A stretch of 64,000 bases of DNA. Source: Owenia fusiformis. Its lineage: Eukaryota; Annelida; Polychaeta; Sabellida; Oweniidae. Within the stretch, counting starts at the first letter, position 1. Every line of letters begins with the position of its first letter. The notes beneath the pieces were generated by a model that was not told where the DNA came from, searched no databases, and saw nothing but the letters and a program-made list of their open reading frames with translations. The stretch lies in contig CAIIXF020000003.1 in the NCBI GenBank assembly GCA_903813345.2, positions 4,060,109 to 4,124,108 of the forward strand. The letters run 5' to 3'. This document shows positions 56,356 to 64,000 of this stretch, one piece after another. The translations under genes and the position numbers were made by a program.

Positions 56356-56490
56356 ATATAATGGTTGATTCTGTATATCGTTATACTCTCGTGAGTATAT
56401 GATATATTCACTCGTTCCCTTCAGTCACTCGTGAAAATATCATATACTCACTTGAGTATAAACACGATATACGGAATCAACCATTATATA
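56356..56490. repeat. Long imperfect hairpin
   Basis: ATATAATGGTTGATTC...TATATCGT is mirrored by ACGATATACGGAATCAACCATTATAT. Inner arms ATACTC.CGTGAGTAT and their complements continue nearly to an 11-base loop. Confidence 0.75.
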
Positions 56491-56648
56491 ACCTCATAGT
56501 ATATAACCTGTTAATTGCTGTATAATTACATGTTATAGGCTAACGTTTAAAATCTTCACTTACCAATTGTCCTGTCTATATTATAAAGTTGTGTTCTGCT
56601 TAGTAATACCGAAAATTAGTTAAGATAAATACCGGTGATATACGGGTA

Positions 56649-57138
56649 CCGGATTTTCTCGCATATACGCCCCCCTAAATTTAGGCCCATGGGCCAAAAA
56701 TCGAATGTAGTACACTTTTACGCCCATGGGCCTATAAAAAATGATTATTTATTGATTTTTTCAATAAATTCAAGAGTATTTTGTCACTGGCAGATAGTTC
56801 TGTCGTTACTTTGTTTCAACATTAAGTTCAACGCTGTGCCGTATAGTGGCAGTGGTGGATCGTTCTGTTGTTACTTTGTTTCAACATTAAGTCCAAGGTT
56901 GTAGGTGACATTTCCTTTATAATTCTTACAAAACATGCGGTAGGACTACAACAGTAGGCACGGTAGTCTTTGAGGAACCATTGTATTCATCAGCTCTTCT
57001 CACCTTTACGCCCACTGGGCCAAAAATCGAAAGTAGTACACTTATACGCCCATGGGCGAAAAATAAGAGGTAAAATAACAGACGAAATCACCCCTTCTTT
57101 CAGTTATACGCCCAGGGCTTATATGCGAGAAAATCCGG
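56649..57138. repeat. MITE with TA duplication
   Basis: It starts CCGGATTTTCTCGCATATA and ends TATATGCGAGAAAATCCGG, flanked by TA (56647-56648, 57139-57140). It contains three TACGCCCA.GGGC motifs. 490 bp, non-coding; Tc1/mariner/pogo-type duplication. Confidence 0.8.
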
Positions 57139-57246
57139 TAGTATTTCATTAAATTAAGAGCTACTGCCATAGCTAGATTTATAGAATTTGCAAATTAAGC
57201 TAGCCGTACACCAAAGGGACATGATGGTACATCAGTATATACAGTA

Positions 57247-57290
57247 CAGGGTGTTTAATAATGACGGCCCCCCCCCCCCCCCCCCCCCAT
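57247..57290. repeat. Transposon-like tip and 21-base C run
   Basis: CAGGGTGTTTAATAATGACGG is followed by C at 57268-57288. It resembles a transposon terminus, but no mirrored end was found. Confidence 0.35.
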
Positions 57291-59038
57291 CAACCACCAA
57301 TCCCAAATAGCATACCAGCAAATGTTATATATCATATGAAAGCTTGGTCAGTTCTGGATTAATTAAACACTTTGAATAAGCTCAACAGTTTTTACAACTT
57401 GCTACATACCTTTACAAAAGGTACCCAGCATAGAATCTCATATCTTCTTTTTTCCAAAATTAGCATGTAGCCACGTCCCCTGCAAACTACTATGATAACC
57501 ATGCCTCACAATACACTATTATCTGTAGTTATGTACAACTACCATTTGATTGATGCTGAGGATATATCCCAATGATATTTGAAAGACAAAAGTAACTATT
57601 GAATAGTTCAAAGAAATGCCCAGAGAGCTCTTGGTGATTCAATCCGCTGTTGTCCCCCGGACATCATTGAACAATTTCCGACGTTGTCCAATTTTGTCCG
57701 GTGATGTCTGGTATAGCGCAATTTTGTCGGAAAATGGTTATGTGATCGTGATGTTTCACAATGACCGTCTCCCCATCAAAAGCCAATCCTAGATCACGTG
57801 ACCCCATAATCTATATACCATAGTTAAGGTTATTCAATTTTAGACGTATGTGCCCAATTTTAGCATGACTGGTCAATGAGAACATAATTTGTAAACATAT
57901 GTTTGATAATCACTATACCCTGAGTTTGTGTGATTTGTGGCTACCATTTCTAATGGATTTAAAGAGAGGAGCATATTGCTATAATATAGTAGGTCGATCC
58001 AGAAGTTCTGATAAAAATGCTCTAACTTAAAAGTGTATCATCCATTTTCCACAATATTTTCAGAGTAACCTCATAGGATATAAAAAATGTAGATGCTGAT
58101 AATGAATATTTCTAAAGTTATGGTTGTTATAGTAACCTCAATAACGCTATAGCGGGACAGGGTAAAATTTGTATAGTTTAGATTCAGATTTCTATGAACA
58201 AATGATCGAAACCCCATAACAAGGTTACAAATGCCTGTTTTACCAATAACTGCTGTTAATATCCTGTTCTCATAAGTGTTGATACAGAAAACACGAACGC
58301 TGCATGATACTTAAGACAAGTGATAAACACACAAATTACTTTCAGTTCAACTATACGTAAAGCAATTCAGAAAAAAGCGACTGAACAGATAGACTAAGAG
58401 CCATAGATTCAAACATGTTTGCCTTAGACAACACATCATGTCACAAATCTGGCATGATCTACAATATCATCAGCAACAAGTTAAATATGTAGGTATTAGG
58501 ACAGAAGGATATTAGGGCATTCTCCATACTTACCAGATAATGCCCCATTGGGCTTTGTTTGGACCCCTGTTTGGACTTTGGACCGGCCCTAAAGAGGGGG
58601 ATCCGAGTGTGTTATATTTAAGAACATTTGTTGAAATTACACCTCACTAGAACTAAAAAGGGTGTACAAACAGTGGATGGATAGATACCAGGATGTACCA
58701 AGTGCCCCTACCATGGGGTAGGAAAAGTGTGATTACGAAAAGTTGTATCAATAAATCATTCTGATTCTGAAATTCCCTGCTGTATAGCCATATAAATTAT
58801 GTAAATTGTGTAAAAATTTCAAGTGATTTCCTTTTCTTAAGAAAAAGATTTCTAGCATTTTATCAGAACATCTGGATCGGCCTTCGTATATGCGATAAAA
58901 CATGTGTATCAACATTAATATTCTGGTATGGTCCATTCCAAGTAGCAGATTTAAACAATTTGTGTACAATCATTCAATATTATATTGTAGCCATATTTTC
59001 AAATAAATGCAAACAAATGGGAAATGATATCGATATAT
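57291..59038. other. Intergenic; possible LINE 3' tail near 58770
   Basis: No gene recognised. GTATCAATAAATCATTCTGATTCTGAA at about 58745-58772 (two ATTCTG units after AATAAA) resembles the tail of a non-LTR element on the plus strand, weakly supported. Confidence 0.35.
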
Positions 59039-59790
59039 TGAAGGATTGGTATCGTTATGACGAACTGAATTCTACATTGTTTTTCTCAAACCAATTATTG
59101 AAAACATCATGTTCGAAAAAACACGATCCTTTATGTAATGGTAGCTTATTGACAACAATTTAATGCGAAAATTATTTGAATATATTTTTATGACTGTTTT
59201 TGGTTGCATTTATGATATTTTTTGCAATTGTTTTTTTGTTCCTTTCTACCTGTTCTTGAGAATGAGATAAAATATCTTTCCGAATCTTATTGGAACAAAA
59301 TAGCATATACAACATTTTCTTAGACTTCTCAACGTTATAGTTACTAGTATACAAAAGATATTTTGGGTGATTTAACAAAAGGTATTCAAAGACCCAAAAA
59401 TAGAAAAGTAAACCGTTCATTTCATTAACAAGATACTTTTTTAAATCAACCAAACTTTCCTTTATGCCTTGGTCACACTTGCTCCGATTTTCACTACGGT
59501 GCCCGGCCGATTGAGTATTTTGAGAGTATTTTGTTCAAAATTTTATACAATATTGAACAAAACACTCAATCAGCCGGGCGCCGGCCGATGGATCGGAGCA
59601 TATGTGACCAAGGCATAATACAATAAAAAATATCGAGAGACCTTTAAACACGTTGTGTATATGTCGTTTTGTTCCAATGATGTTTGGATAGATGTTTGTT
59701 TTCATTCCGCACATACATATGATACTATGAACAAAAGGAGTGTCTGGTGTGTTTTCTAAAACAATATAGAGAAAAGAAGTGAACAACTGA
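59039..59790. repeat. Relative of the 40142-40588 foldback, split by a MITE
   Basis: AAGGATTGGTATCG, CCAATTATTGAAAACAT and CAACAATTTAATGCG are shared with 40142-40270. CATATGATAC...GAACAAAAG and GTGTTTTCT appear near 59715 as near 40380. The PIF-like MITE at 59465-59615 interrupts it. The right end is unclear. Confidence 0.5.
59465..59615. repeat. PIF/Harbinger-like palindromic MITE
   Basis: TGCCTTGGTCACACTTGCTCC is mirrored by GGAGCATATGTGACCAAGGCA, with GCCCGGCCGATTGAGT / ACTCAATCAGCCGGGC inside. Flanks are TTA on the left and TAA on the right, so the 3-bp duplication is imperfect. Confidence 0.75.
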
Positions 59791-60572
59791 TCAAAAACCC
59801 CTGACACACGACATCTACTTGACAAGGTTAACGAAACGAAACTGGTACTTGAAAAAAGGGATTAAATACATTTTTTTTCAATTATCTGCTTTTGAATAGT
59901 GACATGGACATCTTCAAAGAAAAATCCATCCCAGTTGTTCTATTTTGATCAAGCTATGAATTGGCCTACATGTATACTTGAAAATTATCCCATCAAGTAT
60001 TACAAAATAACAAGGCATTTAAAGAATAAATCGGTCGAATTGAACAAAGTTGTAAAAAGACCTTTTTTGACCCTCAGATCGCCAACCGCCATCGAAAAAA
60101 ACGGAGACCATAACAATCTGTCACCACTTAATGGTGGTGACATAATAAGGCCATAATTGTTTATTAAGTTCTAGCCCTAATCTTGCTTAAAGAGATTTAG
60201 AAAACAATGAGATTCTTGTATGTAATTGATACATATTAAATCTAATGAAGCGGTTGTCCGCCTTACTCTGTCTCGTAATGACAATCCCAGAAACTTGCCA
60301 AGTTGTTATAAAGGAACCATGCGATATGGACTTATCCATATCCTATATTGTTGGAGTGGAGTTAATTGAGAAAATATCAACAAAACTTACTAGAATTTTT
60401 TTTATTTCATACGAATTACAGTTCGAAAACAGATCCCGTAGGTAGGGGCGTAATTGGCGTATGTATTTGTCATTGCTTTGTTCTGATTTCTCAATAGGGA
60501 CCTGTAATACAGTAGAGGGAAATTGCCTAGAGGGAAATCGACAGAAAATTTTAATTAGAAATTCCTTATTTT

Positions 60573-60655
60573 GAAGATTTCCGATCCAATCCACCTTTTA
60601 CATGAATCCAATTCACTCGATCCAATCCACCTTTTAATCTCTACCATGAGGGTAG
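60573..60655. repeat. Single arm of the 55094-55610 MITE family
   Basis: GATCCAATCCACCTTTTACA, CACTCGATCCAATCCACC and CTTTTAATCTCTACC match the right arm of that element. Confidence 0.65.
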
Positions 60656-60797
60656 CTTTTTTCTGTAAAAATGAGAAACAACCGTAAATATCTAACGAGT
60701 ATCTTTAATGAAATACAAAATAAATAAGTATGCAAACCCATTTTAGTTTATACGATCATGATCTTTTCAGTAATGTGACAATTTTGTTATCCATTTG

Positions 60798-61913
60798 TTA
60801 TGACGACACGGTGTTCCAAAGTTCGGTCATACGAGATGGGTACTTGTGTAGATCATGGAGCAAGACAAACGTGTACTTGTCCTTATTTTCTTTCAACGCT
60901 CTTAATGGTCCATCACTGGGAATTATTATTTTTGGAGGGAATTTATAATCCAGCTGGGTCAATTTTACACCAGCTTTTTTGGCAAGTACTCCAGTTATAA
61001 AAACATCATCAATCCAGAAAAACGGTTCATACAATGATGCTGTATATATTGGTTTAGCAGTGGACATGGCGTATACGTAAGCTAGACCATAACAATACGG
61101 GGGATATAGATCTTTCTTAACAAATGGCCGAACCAAACCCAACACGTTATGACAACTGGTAGCATTCTCTCTAGTTATCTTTAACAGATAGCCAAACAGT
61201 GGATATATATTTACAAAAACATCATCGTCCGTTTTCAAAATAAATTTTGCATTAGAGCAAAAGTTGATGGCCCATTTAAGTCCCATTATTCCTTTCAGGG
61301 TTAAATTTCTATATGTGTCTATATAATCTTCTTGTATTATATCATGGTGTATTTTGCTCTCTAGTGTAACCCTTTCATCAATTCTCCGATCTGATGGGAC
61401 TCCCAAGAGAAATATAAGTACTGTACGATATCCTTGTATTCTTCTAACACCACCCCATGTTTTACGAATCATATTCCGGCGGGCAACGTTTCCTGGAGCC
61501 GTATGAATGTATATCAACAGAAAGGGATCGTTTGCACAGATTTTCTCCTCATTAATTAGATATTTATAATCATGAGGACTGATTACAGTTTTCCCGTTTT
61601 CTTCTTTTTTATCTACAGATATTATCTCCGTAGCAGTAGCGTTGTCCTCAGTTGATGTTGAAAGTGTGTTATACTGTTGACTCGGTTCACTTTTACCATC
61701 ATTTTCTGTTTCTATTACTAGTCCTATCATTGCCTCAGTTGTATCGTTATCCACTTGTGACGATGACACGATGTTATCCTGAAGACGTTCAAGTTTCTCA
61801 CTGGTATCTTTTGTGATATCATCGTGATACAAAAAGAAGCTCCTGACTAAAAGATAGAAACATAAACCATAAAGGAATATTTTGAATGCACGACGCATGG
61901 TCTTTTTCTCCAA
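60798..61913 (-). CDS. Beta-1,3-galactosyltransferase family protein (GT31), intronless
   Basis: 371 residues in one exon, as is common for B3GALT1/2/5-type genes. It is a type II Golgi membrane protein: short basic cytosolic tail, signal anchor at about 10-28, an acidic S/T/N-rich stem to about 125, then the lumenal catalytic domain. GT31 motifs in order are RRNMIRKTW (145-153), EDYIDTYRNLTLK (195-207), KTDDDVFVN with the metal-binding DDD (228-235), YPPYCYGLAYV (270-280) and DDVFITG (302-308), where most family members have EDV. Potential N-glycosylation sites lie at 56, 91, 203 and 250. It should transfer galactose (or N-acetylglucosamine) from the UDP-sugar in beta-1,3 linkage to a glycan acceptor; donor and acceptor cannot be told from sequence. 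The first ATG is used; a second M follows at residue 6. Confidence 0.9.
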   Translation of the reverse strand: MEKKTMRRAFKIFLYGLCFYLLVRSFFLYHDDITKDTSEKLERLQDNIVSSSQVDNDTTEAMIGLVIETENDGKSEPSQQYNTLSTSTEDNATATEIISVDKKEENGKTVISPHDYKYLINEEKICANDPFLLIYIHTAPGNVARRNMIRKTWGGVRRIQGYRTVLIFLLGVPSDRRIDERVTLESKIHHDIIQEDYIDTYRNLTLKGIMGLKWAINFCSNAKFILKTDDDVFVNIYPLFGYLLKITRENATSCHNVLGLVRPFVKKDLYPPYCYGLAYVYAMSTAKPIYTASLYEPFFWIDDVFITGVLAKKAGVKLTQLDYKFPPKIIIPSDGPLRALKENKDKYTFVLLHDLHKYPSRMTELWNTVSS

Positions 61914-63336
61914 CGACTCCTTTATGTCATAAACACGTATTTAAAGGTGTCCGTTTTGAAGATTGTCCCTATTACAAATGATCCCGGTATGTTGTAAACA
62001 CGCACGTATAAAAAGCGTTCCGATTTATGATTTTAACATGGCCTTATGATTTAAGTGATTGTGTCCACAGGTACCTAAAAATTATGTAATGATTCCGTAT
62101 ATTATATATGAATGTACATGATGTGCCAAAAACGTCCTTGGCGTTAACCTTTTTATTGATGTTTAGGAAACGCAGTGATTGACGTTACAATTGTACCTGG
62201 TATTAGTCTAGTCTATATTGTATTGTATTGTATTGTATATCTTTACTGCTCATAATAAAACGGAGATACAATTTAGATGTACAGTAAAGTACAAAATTTT
62301 GACAAAATTATATATATGTTAGACGTAAAAAAACTATTCAATGAGCAAAATGCTCGTAAGGTTCCCAAAACTGGATAAATAATTTTTAGGGGTCTTAATA
62401 AAAGGTACTTGTATACAGTTGTCACTGTCATGATAATTTTCGAAGCAACAATTTTTCAGTGATAGTAAGTATAAAAGGTGATTGGGAAAATCTCCCTGTC
62501 TATGGAAAATCGGCAACGTGCGTTCAAAAACGCAATTATGTACAAAAGTGCAATAAAAATCCATCAAAAAATGACATTACTGGGTGTATAATTCATTAAA
62601 TCTTTCAAAATAAACTAACCAACTCATTTTCAGTCAGATGATAAGTACTTCCACTAAGTACATGCATTTCACTAACGAGAGGCTTTTTGTCTAACATGTT
62701 TTTGAATGGTTTGGTTTTAGCTATAAGTACAACATTGTGGAAACTTTATTTCGAAATAACAAAAATATTTTTTTCAGAACACGACAGGTAAACGAGCAAC
62801 GGTCTCGATTCATTGCCCAGATATGATCAATTACTGAATCAAAATACATGCAGGTAAGAGTGTCCATTTAACATGTTCAAACCGATTGTCCTATTTCACT
62901 GCTTTTAAATATAGCCAATCATCTGTTGATCATCAAATAGGAAAGTCGATTTATCATAATTGACAACGTTATTTTAATACGGCACGTATTTTATGATGAG
63001 AATGAACGCTCAAAAATGACCCAGATATGTATATTCCAGTTTCAAAGATTAAATATGATTCCAAGATAATTTATGAAGCAAGTTCTTCACTAATTTAGAT
63101 AACTTGCCCTATGTCATATTAAGGAAAGTAAAAAAGAAAGTAAAGCTCTAAACAAATTACGGCATATTTTTAATTAGTTGTATTAATATTTTATTACAAA
63201 ATATATTGCGTTGAGCATATGATTTTGTATAAATAGCAATTTACAATAAAAATACATATAGCATTCAAATTTTTGGATACACTATTATGAACATTTCTCT
63301 GATATATTATACTCGTGGTAGAACCGGACTCACTGC
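61914..63336. other. Upstream flank of the galactosyltransferase, no gene seen
   Basis: Contains an ATTGT microsatellite at about 62214-62237. No further exon or repeat recognised. Confidence 0.45.
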
Positions 63337-63648
63337 CAAGGAGGATTGGCTCCCAGAGTGCAACACTGACATTCTGTCGCATATATGGCCATGTCGTGAT
63401 GATACACAATTCGAATTCAAACAGCCGCCATTTTGTTCACGCCAACATTTGTATCGTAAAATTTGGTCTTATTTCCCAGCGAAAAATTCCAAAACTCACA
63501 AGAAATGATCGAGATATTGGTTCGAATCGTTTGAACTGTTTATTTTGTATTCATACATACTCTGTTCTAATTTCAGAAAATAACGACATTTCGACGTTTT
63601 CATTATTGGAAAATATCGAGTTTCGATCCTGGGAGCCAATTCTCCTTG
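63337..63648. repeat. TIR repeat (MITE-like)
   Basis: CAAGGAGGATTGGCTCCCAG at the left is mirrored by CTGGGAGCCAATTCTCCTTG at the right; 312 bp, no protein. Confidence 0.7.
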
Positions 63649-63763
63649 ACTTGCTGATCTGGAAGGCCTATCATCCATTCAGATGTAGTCTACTACCTGC
63701 GTAGATTCACAAAATTGATCAATGTGTTTTCAACTTCTGCAAAAGCCACGTATTTTGGAATTG

Positions 63764-64000
63764 TCAATTTTGATTATTCATGTAATAATTTTGAATATAA
63801 GCAGAAGATGATCTAAGATCATTAGATGAGCTTAGCTCAGATGAGCTAGGCTCACTAGACGAGCCATCGTTGTTAACTTCATTCTTGTGATGCTCTGCAA
63901 TATCCAATTGTGGCAAATATGGTGGTTTTGGTAACAACACAGGGTTACTATGGTGATTCACAGGTTGCATAGCTACCGATTTCAAAATGGCTGATCCCTG
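63764..64000 (-). CDS. Possible C-terminal coding segment running off the window
   Basis: A minus-strand frame is open from the window edge to a stop at 63764-63766, about 78 codons. It has a proline/histidine part (LLPKPPYLPQLD) and a serine-rich acidic part (NNDGSSSEPSSSELSSS). No domain recognised. It could be the disordered C-terminus of a gene lying to the right, or chance. Confidence 0.25.
   Translation of the reverse strand, partial: QGSAILKSVAMQPVNHHSNPVLLPKPPYLPQLDIAEHHKNEVNNDGSSSEPSSSELSSSNDLRSSSAYIQNYYMNNQN

Noticed and set aside
63315-63704. 129-codon plus-strand frame
   Set aside because: Coincides with the TIR repeat at 63337-63648 and has no recognisable domain.
1-64000. CRISPR arrays, bacterial operons, rRNA and tRNA genes
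   Set aside because: No regular spacer-repeat array, no prokaryotic gene organisation and no cloverleaf or rRNA motif was seen; the GT-AG introns show a eukaryotic nuclear genome.

Overview
This is AT-rich, intron-containing animal DNA. The genes have GT-AG introns, polyadenylation signals and metazoan protein families: an UNC93A-like protein, a GT31 beta-1,3-galactosyltransferase and a death-domain exon. The lineage-specific MFS expansion, the gag type and the abundance of foldback repeats suggest a lophotrochozoan, probably a bivalve mollusc. That placement is inference; no mitochondrial or rRNA marker is present.

Layout. 1-3 kb: half of a foldback repeat and a decayed LINE on the minus strand. 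5.1-5.4 kb: the last exon of a death-domain protein. 5.4-17.6 kb: gene-poor DNA full of hairpin or terminal-inverted-repeat elements, including a 1.37-kb element with an octamer array (10.0-11.4 kb) and an unclassified B-A-B repeat (15.8-17.6 kb). 18.3-28.9 kb: a complete six-exon UNC93A-like gene (544 codons). Its fourth intron holds an LTR retrotransposon in tandem form, LTR-gag-LTR-gag-LTR, flanked by one 5-bp target duplication and lying antisense to the host gene. The element has gag, a zinc knuckle and a protease motif but no reverse transcriptase or integrase.

29.7-56 kb: a tandemly duplicated MFS transporter of the nodulin-like/NFD4 type on the minus strand. Copies 1 and 2 are intact. 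Copy 3 carries an 83-bp frameshifting deletion, looks like a mosaic of the other two, and has a 2.46-kb insertion in its presumed 5' UTR. Each unit keeps a conserved upstream block with a TATA-like box and a likely 5' non-coding exon. Remnants of a further unit lie at 55-56 kb. The duplicated units serve as empty-site references for each other, so exact target duplications can be read for several insertions: TTA (PIF/Harbinger-like), 9 bp (MULE-like), 5 bp and about 10 bp.

56-64 kb: minisatellites, hairpins, a TA-flanked MITE, an intronless beta-1,3-galactosyltransferase on the minus strand (60.8-61.9 kb), and an open serine-rich frame running off the right edge. No tRNA, rRNA or CRISPR was seen. 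The genes do not form a pathway; the window is best read as a few genes in repeat-rich sequence.
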